Position numbers and translations under genes: made by a program. 64,000 nucleotides of DNA from Tachypleus tridentatus (taxonomy: Eukaryota > Arthropoda > Merostomata > Xiphosura > Limulidae), in NCBI RefSeq assembly GCF_004210375.1, contig NW_027467782.1:20563276-20627275 (forward strand). The letters are read 5' to 3'. The notes beneath the pieces are model-generated. The model did no database searches. It was not told the origin of the DNA and saw only the letters and a list, made by a program, of their open reading frames with translations. Below, piece by piece: positions 32,990 through 45,130 of the stretch. Position 1 is the first letter of the stretch; every line of letters starts with the position of its first letter.

Positions 32990-33295
32990 GTTTAAATTAG
33001 AGTCAATGTGACATTTGTGAGACTATTATGAGCATCAGTGCTGACTAGTGTGGATTATATTACGTCAGTATAACTGGTATGAGACAATTTGGGTGTCAGA
33101 ATGACAACTGAGATAATTATAGATGCCAATGTAACTGATATGTTGGGTGTCAGTGTGACTAAAACTGTCAATGCTCTTTAGTGTGACTGGTTTGACTCTT
33201 TTTGTGGTAGCTGTTAATGGCTAGTGCAAGACTGTTATGAATGTTAATACCACTGAGACTGTTATAGATGTCATTGCGACTGATTTGGAGGCGTT
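32990..33295. repeat. Degenerate ~30-bp repeat array
   Basis: Motifs such as GGGTGTCAGTGTGACT, GACTGTTATAGATGTCAT, GACTGTTATGAATGTTAA and TATAACTGGTATGAGACAAT recur at irregular 25-40 base steps. An old, diverged tandem array with no fixed unit length. Confidence 0.55.
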
Positions 33296-33414
33296 TATGC
33301 TAAGTTATGCACGAGACCTCATGTACCTGATCGGCTTTGTTTTTATTCCGCCACATTGGACGTAATAACAAATTAATTGAAATAACGATGACACTATTTC
33401 CAGTTAAAATATCC

Positions 33415-33914
33415 NNNNNNNNNNNNNNNNNNNNNNNNNNNNNNNNNNNNNNNNNNNNNNNNNNNNNNNNNNNNNNNNNNNNNNNNNNNNNNNNNNNNNN
33501 NNNNNNNNNNNNNNNNNNNNNNNNNNNNNNNNNNNNNNNNNNNNNNNNNNNNNNNNNNNNNNNNNNNNNNNNNNNNNNNNNNNNNNNNNNNNNNNNNNNN
33601 NNNNNNNNNNNNNNNNNNNNNNNNNNNNNNNNNNNNNNNNNNNNNNNNNNNNNNNNNNNNNNNNNNNNNNNNNNNNNNNNNNNNNNNNNNNNNNNNNNNN
33701 NNNNNNNNNNNNNNNNNNNNNNNNNNNNNNNNNNNNNNNNNNNNNNNNNNNNNNNNNNNNNNNNNNNNNNNNNNNNNNNNNNNNNNNNNNNNNNNNNNNN
33801 NNNNNNNNNNNNNNNNNNNNNNNNNNNNNNNNNNNNNNNNNNNNNNNNNNNNNNNNNNNNNNNNNNNNNNNNNNNNNNNNNNNNNNNNNNNNNNNNNNNN
33901 NNNNNNNNNNNNNN
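33415..33914. other. Assembly gap, exactly 500 N
   Basis: A run of exactly 500 N. The round number points to a fixed-size scaffold join, so the true distance is unknown. Reading frames drawn through it are meaningless. Confidence 0.99.
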
Positions 33915-34099
33915 CCTGGTGAAAACTTGGAATTATAAAGCAATAAGGTTTTCCATACTCCACAAGAAGAAATGGGGTGAGAAAGTGGTAGAAAGTCCAG
34001 AGGAATGTTATCACCTGAGACAGTGCAATGGGTTACAATGAAACCCTAATTTGAAAAGTGGACCATACTGATTTATTTAATACAAGGCATTGCAGGGAT

Positions 34100-37000
34100 G
34101 GGCAGCTTTTCCTTCTGCTCTACCCATGCAGTTCATCCATCCACCTGTAATGGGCAAGTTTATGAAGCAATTACATTGCAAGTTTATTCACATACAAGTG
34201 ATTTTATGGAACATCCCATTTCAATTGTGAGCATTGCAAAGTCATGGAAGGTAAAGCATGAGTCCAACACGGTTGTATAGTGGGATGTCAAGTTGAAGAA
34301 CAGATGGTCAGGCACCACTCACCACAGAATGGGATCCATATAATGAGTAAGTAAAGCAAGGGTTCCTGAAAGAAAATAGAAACATAAACTTACCTGCTCA
34401 AAGTTGCACTGAAGCCTGAAGAATGGGTGCAGGTGGAAGACAAAACCCAACAAAGAAAGAAACTGCTATATGAATGTAAGTAATGGGAGATGAATGTATT
34501 TGATGTAGTCCACATGCAGGACTGTAGGATTTCATGGCTGATGAAGATGATATGTGAGGAAAAATGTGAAGTATTAAATCTGATCTGAAAACATCGGGAA
34601 CAAATTCTGGGAGGAAGCCAAGTAAGAATAAGTCAATCAAATAAAATGTCAAACCCAACTAGTGACGGTAGAAGGGGAAAGATCCCAAACAGAGGAAGAT
34701 TTCCAGTAATAAAGAGTCGGTAACAGGTACCGTGGAAGAAAGCTATTTGGGCAGTATAACATAGAAGTCTATCTGGATTGAAACAACAAAAGAGATGAGA
34801 AATATAAGGAAGAGAAACAGGCAAAAGGAGAGTTACCCTCCATATCATCTGAGGTCTTTGGGAGGAAGAAAGGAGAGGATATATGTAGGGTGGTAAAACA
34901 TATGTGAAACATCAATGATAAACAAATCTGACCCTTGACCTCCACAGCCTAATGGGAGAAGGAAATACCTTTTAAGAGAATGATGGAACATGAGGAAAGT
35001 GGCTGAAACATAGGTAAATTGTGGGAGTGGAGGACCACATTAATATTCCAGTCTGGAGGAATATACCATAAGGGGGAGATGACAAATCTGGAAGGAACAC
35101 ATTAACATGGTAAGGACAGGAGAGCAAATACTCAATTATATCAGAAAAATCAAAGGTACAGAATAAGGTGGCCCAATAACCTGAGGACGATGAGATTGAA
35201 GACACATGGTTGAAAATCCACATAAGAAACTCTAACACTCTAGTCACAGTAGGTTGGTCAGTAGGGAATACTGGGTTACATTTTCCATTTGGGTTGATAC
35301 ACCTCCATTGAAGAAGGATGTCTGGGATGACCTAAACAGAAAGCTACTTGATATACTCACCAAGGACTGAGAGAAAAGCCAAATGTAAAGACAAAGGAGG
35401 TGAATGGCTGGATGTAGAAAGAGTGACCAAAGGTAATAAAGAAGGAAGGGATACAAGGTTGTGATACTGGAGGGAAAAATTGCAGTTGTTGTAATTGTGG
35501 AAACTACAGCTGAGGTAGCCAATAAGGAGTGATGAGAAGTACTTGACAGAGTGGTATGGATGAGAGAGATTACCTGGTGAAATAATCAGATAAGAAGATA
35601 AACATAAAGGAATTTATGGTATCAATCCTAGTTGAAGGCATTCACAGCTAAAGCCCAAGGCTGAGATGCTGGGGACTAAAAGAGGGCTAATTTGTGACTG
35701 AAGTAGGTAGCATGCCCAATCTACGTGGGGAAAATGAAAACCCCACCAATATCAAAGCCACCAGAAAATGAAGGGATCTAAAAATCACTACATCAGACAT
35801 ATTTAATTGGGGCATGAAAGGCAATTTGCTAAGAGATTGAAAGCACCTGGAATGTAACACACAAGATTAATATGATCTATGTGGGTCCAATATGGTAGAT
35901 CCAACATTTTAAAACAGGGGTCTCTTGACCACGTGTCCCCTTGCTGATTGATATGAGCTAGCATTGTAGAATTGTCAGAAAGAATCACCAACAGACATTG
36001 TCTGGTGAGAGAGGAAGCAAGCACGTTTATATGTGTGTATGTGAGTTTTTCTTATAGCAAAGCCACAATAAGCTACCTGTTGTGTTCATTGAAGGGGATT
36101 GAACCTTGATATTAGCAGGGGACAAAGGGAAGTGAGTTATTTAAAGTCCAATGGAGTGCAAAAAAGCTCAAGAACTTTGATATGCAAAGACCTTTTGATC
36201 TAAAGCCTTCTACAGCCCTGAAGGAATGCATCTGTGAAAATATGTAATTCTGGATAAGGAGAAGGAAGTGGGACATTCACCAACATAAGGATCTTGTCCA
36301 ACCATCAACAGAGATTGTAATCAAGCTAGAAGTAAGGATAAAGGGAATTGACAAGGGATCCCAAGCAGGTTCTACTGATTATGAAGAGTTTAACGAAGGG
36401 GTCACCTATGTGCATGACAAAGTATGACTAGTGACATCACTGAAGACCACGTCCCCCAAACGACAGAACCTTACAAGCAGAAAGTGAGAGAGCTGAAAGA
36501 GCATGATGAACTAACAATTCCATGGAATGAAGCTGCAGAGGAAAAGGCTGGACCTGAATGATTGGTGTTGAAAAAGACACCCAAGTGGGTGTGATATTGG
36601 GTAGGCTGAAGGAAGGACATCTTTAATATGATTAAATAGCCCATTTGAGCAGTCACTAGAAGAGGCCAATGGGTATGGTTAGCAAACTTCAGTTTGACAA
36701 AAAACATAAGGGGCAGAAGCAAACTTGAAGAGTAAGGAATAAAACACCATGTGATGGACGAACTGAAGATACCGACGAGACAATGGGGATATAGGGATAT
36801 GGAGATAAACACTAGTGACATCAATACCTGTCATTCATAAGCCCAGAGAAAATGCCCACTGTCAGGTAAGAAACAGTAAAATGGGACAGTTGAACAAAGT
36901 AATTGAGGAAAGACGAATTGATGATAGGCTTCCAGTCCTGGTTTTCTTAAGAACAACAAAGAATCTTGAATAAAACTAGGTGAAAGATATATAACAGATT

Positions 37001-37810
37001 CAATGTCCTGCTGAGATAATAGTTTCTGAACCACCTCCAACAGACACTGGCTGGTCATGAGATTCCAATATGGAGTAAAGAAAATGGGTGTAGGAGACAC
37101 TGGAGGAAGGAAAAAAATGGGATTATGAATCCCTCCATAAAACTTGAAGACCTTAATGTTCCATGATGAAAGGATGCCAGTAGTGAAGAAAATTGGTTAG
37201 CCAAGCTCTCACCAGATTAGAATCCACCAGGTGATGTGATGTGCATTGTCAAAGAATGCGATGAGATGAGGACCTCAAGGAGAAGGAACAAGTAAGTGTT
37301 GGGAAAAAGTGGGAGGAGAAATGGTAATAGGTGCTGTACTGGGCTCTGAGTGAGACATAACAGACTGTTGTTGTGCTGCTGAAGTTCATGATTCAAAAAG
37401 ACTCAGAGATTGTGTCCAATATGTATTACCATAGAAGTGGGCCATATGTAAACACCTAAGATAAGATGATGGTAAACATGTATGAGTTAAGGTTGCATCA
37501 CAGTCTAGAAGGTCCCAACAACAGAGAAACCACGTATGCAGAGCCAGAGCCAAGACGACAAATGAGCCAACATAGAATAAAGAAGGAAAGGATATCCCCA
37601 AAATCCCTCAGGGTTTTGATGAAAAGCAAGTGAGGAGATGGGTGGTAGAGAAATAATGTAAAAAAGTTGTGAAGGTAGAACAAAGGAAGGAAAGTTGGGC
37701 ATGTGTAAAGAAAAAAAACTGTTTATAGATGGCAGCACTGTATGAGAATAGTTAATCTTGTGAGAAGAGGGAAGTGTCTTATTGGAATCAGCTAGTGTTA
37801 ATACCATTAA
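34100..37810 (-). mobile_element. DIRS-like retroelement fossil B
   Basis: Minus-strand pieces follow the order expected for a DIRS-type (tyrosine-recombinase) retroelement. A leader or gag-like part lies at 37.1-37.8 kb. A reverse-transcriptase start carries LLEVVQKLLSQQDIESV and LSPSFIQDSLLF (36.8-37.1 kb). A palm-like part is at 36.4-36.8 kb. An RNase H part with VILSDNSTMLAHINQQGD and CYIPGAFNLLANCLS is at 35.8-36.0 kb. The linker that usually follows, near 35.2-35.5 kb, starts with a WF-P motif. A possible recombinase region lies below 35 kb. The element is broken many times and not recent. Its 5' part (36.65-37.8 kb) reappears at 60.17-61.42 kb. Family call from motif memory; another YR or LTR-type lineage is possible. 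Confidence 0.55.
36030..36116 (-). repeat. SINE family 2 fragment inside fossil B
   Basis: TTTTTCTTATAGCAAAGCCA, CAATAAGCTACCTGTTGTGT, AGGGGATTGAACC matches family 2 in reverse. It interrupts the region between the reverse-transcriptase and RNase H parts of the fossil, so it inserted later. Confidence 0.65.
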
Positions 37811-38624
37811 TATATTATTAATTAGAACATTTAAAATGTAGGAAATGAGTGAGTCTTGTTTGAGTAGGCTATTCTGTCATATGAGGGGGAACAAATCTCA
37901 CATTTGGATCTGGACTTAGAAGCGTTTGCTTTTGATTACATAGTTATAATCAGAACTCACCTTCACCATGGTGATTACAGGGTATCTTTTTCGGTAAACG
38001 GATTTTACGGTACAGTAATATTCAATCCACAAAAAAAAAACACTGTCCAGCAACACCTTTTTTTATCCACCCTCCATACAGCCCATTTAGAACATCCATT
38101 TTCTCTTTACACCACTACTAATGCTGTATGTTTATCACACCTCTATAAATTAGGTGTATATCATCTCTGTAATTCATTAACTAAATAATATTACAAATGG
38201 AAGCATAATTAAAAACTGGTTGATAGCATAGTAAGCAATACTGTTAACATTAAAAAGAATCAATTTTGATGTACTGTACCACTTGAAAAAGCAGTAAGAA
38301 AACTAGGTTTAAAACAAGTTGTTCCTATGCCAACACAGTTGAATAAGAAAATGGACATCGAATTTATAATAAAAAAAATGGCATGAATGCAACATGTTTT
38401 CCTGTGTGTTGTGTATGTTTTCTAAGTATAACAAGATCATATGGGCTTTTTATAGAAATATTTCTTTGCACAATATTTTAACATTATATCTCTCTGCTTA
38501 ATACATGCATACTTTACATAATAATTTCTGTTGTTTAAATGGTTTTATGCTGTATTTATGTGTGTGTGTATATATATGTTTATATTCTCTATGAATTCTA
38601 CACACTAGCAATAAGGGTGTTTAC

Positions 38625-38724
38625 CTCTTCTGGTTTAAACCACTGAGATAACAAAAAACAATAAATGTTCTGCTGCAGGAAGTAGAGCAAAAAAAAGTTC
38701 TCTAACTGCACCAATTTGTGATAC
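38625..38724 (-). pseudogene. Exon B, left copy, one base too long
   Basis: Same splice sites as the exon at 62234-62332 (acceptor CCTCTTCCACAG, donor GAG|GTAAAC) but 100 nt instead of 99. A run of six A (38653-38658) stands where the right copy has five. The extra base moves the frame so that the reading VSQIGAVRELFFALLPAAEH runs into a stop just before the donor. Either this copy is inactivated or the homopolymer is an assembly error. Confidence 0.55.
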
Positions 38725-39059
38725 CTGTGGAAGAGGGAAGAAATAATAGTTTTTATACCAACGTAAACTTAACGTCAGATAACAATAAAATAGAATCACT
38801 TTTTTTCTATGATATAAAACCTTATAGACTAATACCAGTAAAAATTGGTCCTTAACTTGTGTAAATATACATTACTTGGTGTGTTTTGATACAAAATTGT
38901 TGAAATCAACTTAATTATAAAAACAAAAACATTTAACCTACATAGTAAACTAATAAATACATTTCATACCATTCTAACCAACAATATCTTTTTCAGTATC
39001 ATAATAATTTTGGAAACTATCCAAATAACAAGACACGAGATTCTTGTTCCCCCCTTTAT

Positions 39060-39275
39060 TATTATACTGGAACATGAGTTGCTTGTAACTGTTTACTATC
39101 CAACTGGTACATGAGTTGCTTTTAACTGTTTACTATGCAATTGGTACATGAGCTGTTTGGGTAACTGTTTACTATTCAACTGGTACATAAGCTGCTTGTC
39201 ATTACTTACTATTCATGTGGTACATGAGCTGCTTCTCATTACTTACTATTCAACTGGTACATGAACTCTCTATTT
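39060..39275. repeat. 36-bp degenerate tandem array
   Basis: ACTGGTACATGAGTTGCTTG plus TAACTGTTTACTATCCA recurs about six times, with later units reading CATTACTTACTATTCA. The same array, nearly unchanged, is at 62660-62872 in the right copy of the duplication. Confidence 0.9.
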
Positions 39276-39734
39276 ATTCAATCATAAGATGAGAAAATAT
39301 GAATAGAATGTGCTCTGATGAATCACTTATTTCACACCTCTTCAACAATAATGACTGACTAGTGACAAAACAGAAAGTGTTAGGACTTTTAAAGGAACCA
39401 ATCCCTACAATTGTGCACAGTGGAATACAGTATAAAACTTACAATTTATTTACTTGGCAGTTTTCCAATAGCCATAACCAGTACTGTAGTAATGTTCAGT
39501 TTGATAAATATGGGAAGGTATTTTTATTCAAATAGTATCACATTGCTTTGTACAAATAACAATCGTGTAAGCACAGAGGAAGGTGATTGCATAATGCTAA
39601 AGGTACTGAAAAATGTTCAGTATAATTCATAAAAAGTATTTGACATGTTTATTTATTATATTTTCAAGCTGGACAAGTCTTAGCTGCGCTCTCTAGAAAT
39701 ATAAAGAATAGTTTCTATTAGAAGGAGCACATAC

Positions 39735-39918
39735 CAGCAAAGTTTAGTACCAAGACTGTGCACAGGGTCTTGTATGATTTTGTTGTACACTACTTTAGTA
39801 CAAGATGCAATATCCTTCCACTGGTATGCTTCTTTACTTTTCTGATGAGCGACCCATGGAGGTACAACTTTTCCAACTTTTCGATCATATATAGCTTGGT
39901 TAAGACCTGCCACGAGAC
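39735..39918 (-). CDS. Exon A, left copy, of the duplicated gene
   Basis: Minus strand, 184 nt. The acceptor (TTTTCTGTAAATTAG) and donor (TG|GTATGT) bound a single open frame: LVAGLNQAIYDRKVGKVVPP, WVAHQKSKEAYQWKDIASCT and on to GTKLC. It starts with two bases of a split codon and leaves two. The exon just upstream (41480-41525) leaves one base, so the join is exact (G|GT, glycine). Identical in the right copy. Gene not identified; see 56330-63526. Confidence 0.6.
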
Positions 39919-40425
39919 CTAATTTACAGAAAACAAATTTTAAATTTAAGACACTCAACTAGGCTACAACAATATTTAGTTCAGATGTAACTTTAGGCTT
40001 AGTCATACAAAACAACACTGATGTGAAATATACAATGTTTCATTTTAATAATATAAAACTGATTTCTTTTTACAGCTTGCTTTATCCTCTCATACTTTAT
40101 TTGGAGTATTATGTTACAGTACGAAAGGATAAAATGTTTTTGTTGAAAAAAATGAATTTTTGTATTGCTGTTAGGCCTTCGTATTAAGCCTTGTTTCCAC
40201 TAGTTCATATTAGCTTAAGTGACTGCTTGAATTGGTAAAGAAAATTGCTAAAAAAATATTTAAAAAACAGTGAATATAAACAGGATTTAAAATTATTACA
40301 TGTATCAAATGAAACCTTTAGGTTTAAAAATCTTCAAAAAATTGGTTTCTTTAAAACTTGAGTTATTTTTATTGTATTCCAGTGACAGAAAACTGTGAAG
40401 CTGTGTATATTATTTTTCAAATTAA

Positions 40426-41479
40426 GGACAACAATATAGTTTTGTAAAATAGTATAGGAAAATTTTAAGACAGTGTAAGAGGACAAAAAACAGAAAATAA
40501 AATGTATCACAACAAATATTTTCCACATTTCAAAGCTGTAAGTTCATATAAATATCACATACACAAAACACCTTCTTTGCAGATGCTACCTGTGGAAAGA
40601 AATTCTGAAGTTTCAAACCACTTCATCCAATGGCTTTCTTTTTTAAACAATTCAATGTAACAAACCACACAATGGTTGCACAGATTTGATGTACCTGGGT
40701 ATTACATAGTTAAATACAACTTTGAGGTAATCTAGCAATCTGTATTTCAGTTTGGCCTAATAAGGTGTGCAGAGCCAAAGGATTTTACAATGCAAGTTCA
40801 CTAATGCAGGCCACTCGCATTTTTTGATTTTCAAATCTTTGTATAGATACAGATGTACTAGTCAAGTGTTTTCCAATATGTATAGATACAGATGTACTAG
40901 TAAAGTATTTTCCAAACTTTTGTCATCACTCTTTATGCACGAAACATGATTTCATGTGCCACCATTTTTTTTAGATAAGGGAAAGTTGTGTGATTAGATA
41001 TAATTCACAGATACATATTAAAACATTATATGTATTGTAGTAATTAATTATTATTTTCTTTAATAAAAAAAAATATCTAAACACTTAACTATGCATTATT
41101 GTGCCTCATCACAGATAATTTATGCCTCCCTGAGATGAGGGTGGAGCGCCCCATGCTACGGGAAATGTTGTACTAGCTGATATGGATGCTATGAGAATGA
41201 AACAGACAGTATAGTCTGTTCTCCACAGGGTTAGTTTTAATGACTCTTTAGTGCTGCAGGGCAAAACAAGTAATGGATTTCATGGTAAGTTAGTTTATCT
41301 TGCATCCTTTATTTACAGAAATGTTAAGGTGTTTTTGGGCACTTATTCTAAACCACGAAATACTCATGTTAACCTTTCATACTTACTCAGTTTTTTAGCG
41401 GTTTACGACCCTTTTGTATTATCTGATTTACTTCTGAATACAAAAGCTAATTATGAGTGAGAAAAAAACAATTACGTAC
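40426..41479. other. AT-rich flank and intron, one small repeat
   Basis: This would be the intron between the exons at 41480-41525 and 39735-39918. A 38-bp tandem pair (GTATAGATACAGATGTACTA, GT[C/A]AAGT[G/A]TTTTCCAA) lies at 40842-40920. Nothing else. Confidence 0.45.
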
Positions 41480-41525
41480 CAGCTACACTAGGTTCTGTCA
41501 ACAACACCAGGTCTGGTGGCAAAAC
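41480..41525 (-). CDS. Exon upstream of A, duplicated gene, left copy
   Basis: Minus strand, 46 nt between GAGTACCTTAG and CTG|GTACGT. It reads VLPPDLVLLTEPSVA and leaves one base that completes a glycine codon with exon A. The phase match, protein-like sequence and strong donor support it. The right copy of this exon would lie beyond the window end. Confidence 0.5.
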
Positions 41526-42529
41526 CTAAGGTACTCCCCCCACTTTAGTACTTACAACCTGCAAACTAGACAAGAAACTAAATAATATTTTTCTAATTAT
41601 ATTTACTGATTATCATATTGCACAACATATATTTTTATTTTGGTCATTATGCCATAATTAATGCACACAATGAAAATTTTAATTTAGGTTTTAAAAAAAT
41701 GCAGCACTGACTGCACAATTTTTATAAACTATCATTAGCTCCAGAAAAAGAAAAAAAAGCAACATACATGCTTAATAACTTTATACTAGATTCTTTAGTC
41801 AAGAACTGTAACTGAGCCATAAGTAAACTAAAACCAAATATCCAGCAACCGCTAATATCAGAGCTTCACCGAGTTAAAATAATCCATGTCACTTAGTGGA
41901 TAAGAGAGTATTCATTGCTTAATTAACTATTTATATAATTTTTACGTCATCATTTTACATGAATACTGACCTTTGGACACAGAAAGCTACATCATAGAAA
42001 TATTCTCAACTTATCATATTCCTTTCTTGGAATTAGTCTTGCTCTATTTGGTCTTTTAACAAGGTATTTTATTTATCATAAAAATATGATCTCCTTTCAC
42101 TTTAATAAAGGTTTCATTTATTTATCACACTGACCTACTATGATACAAAATAATACTGTTTGCATGAGTTAGTTAGAGAAAATGTGAAGAATAATTTTTT
42201 TTTCATTAAACCAGGGATTTGGTTCCCAAGATATGACCCACCCGAGTAATCAGATCATTTTCTGCGATCATGTTCATATGAAGGAGAAGATCATTTTACT
42301 GATGTAATCATGTTAGGTTCAGAAGAGTTCTTGTACATAAAGATATGTTTCTGTTTTACTGTGTTCAGTTTTGCGACTTGAAAACTGCCACCTAAAAAAA
42401 AGCAATGTAAGTGAAGCATGGTGGGTAATGTTTTATTTATTTGACTTTTTTGGCCTCAATATTTGAAACGTATTTAAGTGCTGATTTTAAGTAAAAGTTA
42501 CGCACTACGTCTTTAATTCCAAATTCATT
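41526..42529. other. AT-rich stretch, nothing seen
   Basis: No exon, SINE or array recognised. Further 5' exons of the gene represented at 38.6-41.5 kb may be hidden here, but none has convincing sites. Confidence 0.4.
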
Positions 42530-42803
42530 GGCTCGGCATGGCCAAACGCGTTAAGGCGTGCGACTCTAATCCGAGGGTCGCGGGTTCGCATCCCCGTCGT
42601 GCCAAATATGCTCGCCCTTTCAACCGTGGGGGCGTTATAATTTTCGGTCAATCCCACTATTCGTTGGTAAAAAAGTAGCCCAAGAGTTGGCGGTGGGTGG
42701 TGATGACTAGCTGCTTTTCCTCTAGTCTTACACTGCTAAATTAGGGACGGCGAGCACAGATAGCCCTCGAGTAGTTTTGTGCGAAATTAAAAACAAACAA
42801 ACA
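42530..42803 (+). repeat. SINE family 1, full length
   Basis: Complete copy: GGCTCGGCATGGCCAAACGC, GGGTTCGCATCCCCGTCG (B box), CAACCGTGGGGGCGTTATAA, CCCAAGAGTTGGCGGTGGGT, CTAAATTAGGGACGGCGAGC, TTTTGTGCGAAATT and an AAACAAACAAAC tail. This is the best reference copy in the window for the consensus. Confidence 0.97.
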
Positions 42804-45033
42804 TTCGTAGTTCTAACGGTAATTTAGAAAAATGAGAGTTAGTTCCAATAACTATAATTTTTCATATTTAAAACTGCTAACTCTACAATTTTGTTATCTG
42901 TAAAACTTCAGTATTTTAGAAAGTTGCAAATTATTCATTATATTAGGGACTGTAAAGTTTCATACATTGTCAAGACAAAACACCACTTAAAAAACTAGTT
43001 TGTGAGGAGTATTGTAATGAAATGGCCGTCCACTATTTAACCCAGACACTCATCTATTTGTTCATATGTCGAAACCTTGGGTCACGCAATTTCTTTATCA
43101 ATATCACGGAATCTTCAGACCTTGAACTTCGTATTAAAGAAAGTTTACTCGTAACAAAAGAGTGCTCTGTTCTTAACGCCGTATACAGCTTCTCAGACTT
43201 AAAACTATTTAATAAAGTGCTAAATATTTCACGTCTTTTAATTTCCCACTTTAGCACCGTATGTGTGTATATCACGGAGCCAAAATGCAGCTAGTGGATT
43301 ATGATATTCAAAAGGACTTTAAAAAAGGCCCCAATTTTGCTATACTTGATTTAAAAGTTAATTGACACTTTTCGAGAACTCGCCGAAAGTTTAATTGCAC
43401 TCCTTTAGTTAAACTTGAATCATGATCTAATCTTTCTTAAGTTACATCACAACGTGTATTGGTTGATTGGGTTTACTGTAACTTTACTTTCAGGAATGTT
43501 AAATTATTATAAATTAAACATTTATTAAGGTATTTTAATTCATGTTGCTGGAGTGTATTTGCAAAAACAAGTTCTTTAGTCTTTTTACCCCCTACCTTCT
43601 GGTGAGAAACGTACGGTTTTATTAATAGAATATCATATTAGCATAATCTATTTTCTTTCTGTCTACCATGTCAGTAAAGTAGTGTTTGACAATACTGTAT
43701 CATTAGTGAACATATATTATTTTTCCAATTTTCTTCCAGATGATGGAGTAAGTATGTTCCAGAATTCTTAAAACTAAAAAAAATATATTATGTTTTATTA
43801 ATGGTTATCTTTATTATTAAACTTTGTTTTCCCCACCACGAGTCCATTAGCCAACTTAAGTAAGAGACTGTATGTACTTGAGAAATGTGTTGGAGATTCT
43901 CTGAAAGACAAAAAATATGAAATCCATTATGTTCGCACACCATAAATGATCCCAGCTTTGGTTATCATTACTTAGAACACCCGTGTATCTACACTTTTTT
44001 CTTAAGTATGCATGCTATCAATGACGTATTTAGGTTGGGGCTAGAGGGGACTTAGTCCCAGGGCCCATGGTTTTAATGGGGGCTCATTGATAAATTTATT
44101 ATATGTAAAATTACATGGGATGTAAGGCCCACAAAAAATTATCATTTCCTGGGCCACCAACCTTAAATCCGCTACCTTATGGTATCAGTGTCTTCAGATT
44201 CTTCCGTAGTCTGACTGTTGTTTCAAATAAAGGAACATCTTTTCTGTTGTATTTTTATCTATAACACTCAAATAATATTTCTATTTCCAACATTCCAAAA
44301 CATTGTGGTTTCAACGTTATCCTTTTGTCTTTATGGTATGAACCTACAACTAACCAATCCCTTGAGACGACGAAGCGTATAACTTCATAAACATAGATAA
44401 TAAACAGTGTCAAATTTACTCTTAGAAGGGGTGAGTGATTAATTACCGAGCATAGCAATATAATCAATATATAGATCAGTTTCAATTTGTTTCATAAAAC
44501 GAATATAGCATCAATGTCTCCAGCGATATCCTTTGGCACATTCATGTACTTACTTTTTTTGTGTAATCAATTAATATATAGTTGTATTCTTAATGGTTGT
44601 GAGCAGTTAGACCATTTCCAATGTTTGCTGACGTGTGTTTCATACCTCATGTAAATACTTCATGACATGTTTATAAATGTCAGAAAAACACGTGTTCAAA
44701 AAGTCTTGTAACCTGAGTGCTTTCGAAAGGTGGATCCTGAAAAAACGAGTCCATCTTTCGAAAGTGCTCAGATTTTTATCACTTTTAACCCCATATTCAG
44801 AAATTTCTGTTCCTGATGTGATCCTTTTATAAAGTTTGCTTCATTCCATGCATTAATTATTGGGTGTTTCCACTGATGATAGAGCCTGCGTACGTCTGTT
44901 AGCTATTCATTCTTCTCAACTTTACCCAACGGCAAAAAGATATCTGTTCAATCATCACAACTTGGATTTTTTAATTTTATATATTTTTATTGTTTCTTTG
45001 ATACATCCTCTGGATATTACAAGTGAATAGCCC
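42804..45033. other. Gene-free stretch with small repeats
   Basis: Frames at 43022-43294 (plus) and 43054-43275 (minus) overlap on opposite strands and show no motif. A TTGGGGCTAGAGGGGACTTA ... GGGCCACCAACCTTAAATCC piece at 44030-44175 looks like a worn non-autonomous transposon, but I found no clear ends. Confidence 0.35.
44714..44770. repeat. 57-bp imperfect palindrome
   Basis: TGAGTGCTTTCGAAAGGTGG ATCC, then 9-10 bases, then GTCCATCTTTCGAAAGTGCTCA. Arms of about 22 nt with three mismatches. It could form a stem-loop in DNA or RNA. It may be part of an old dispersed repeat. Confidence 0.75.
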
Positions 45034-45130
45034 CCCCCCCCCGCTAGTTCAGCGATAAAATCATAGGTTCGATTCCCTTCGGTGGGCTCAGCAGATAGCC
45101 CAATGTAGCTTTGCTATAAGAACACACACA
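45034..45130 (+). repeat. SINE family 2 after a C run
   Basis: Starts with about 14 C, then GCTAGTTCAGCGATAAAATC, ATAGGTTCGATTCCCTTCGG, TGGGCTCAGCAGATAGCCCA, ATGTAGCTTTGCTATAAGAA and CACAC. The centre between the A- and B-box-like parts is deleted. The long C run is unusual in this AT-rich DNA. Confidence 0.85.

Larger units (their letters stand above)
36650..40425. repeat. Segmental duplication, left copy
   Basis: Direct repeat of about 60165-64000 (offset near 23.6 kb). Identity varies. Within the DIRS-like part (36.65-37.69 kb) there are frequent substitutions and a roughly 90-base gap after TTAGCAAACTTCAGTTTG. From about 37.69 to 40.03 kb the two copies are almost identical, with only scattered single-base and homopolymer changes. 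Beyond 40.04 kb substitutions and indels become common again. The right copy runs off the window, so the true extent is unknown. Confidence 0.95.

Noticed and set aside
33337-34041. Long reading frames on both strands across the gap
   Set aside because: They consist almost entirely of unknown residues from the 500 N and have no coding evidence.
37904-38188. 94-residue frame present in both duplication copies (also 61513-61797)
   Set aside because: Conservation is explained by the recent duplication. It overlaps no splice-consistent exon and has no recognisable domain.
39411-39632. 73-residue plus-strand frame repeated at 63019-63240
   Set aside because: Again explained by the duplication; it lies in the intron of the minus-strand gene and has an unusual composition for a protein.
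42530-42600. tRNA-gene-like sequence with A and B boxes
   Set aside because: It is the head of a SINE. The same head with the same body occurs more than ten times, and the anticodon and acceptor stems do not form a standard tRNA.
43022-43294. 90-residue plus-strand frame overlapped by a 73-residue minus-strand frame
   Set aside because: Overlap on opposite strands, no motif, no splice context; it looks like a chance open stretch.
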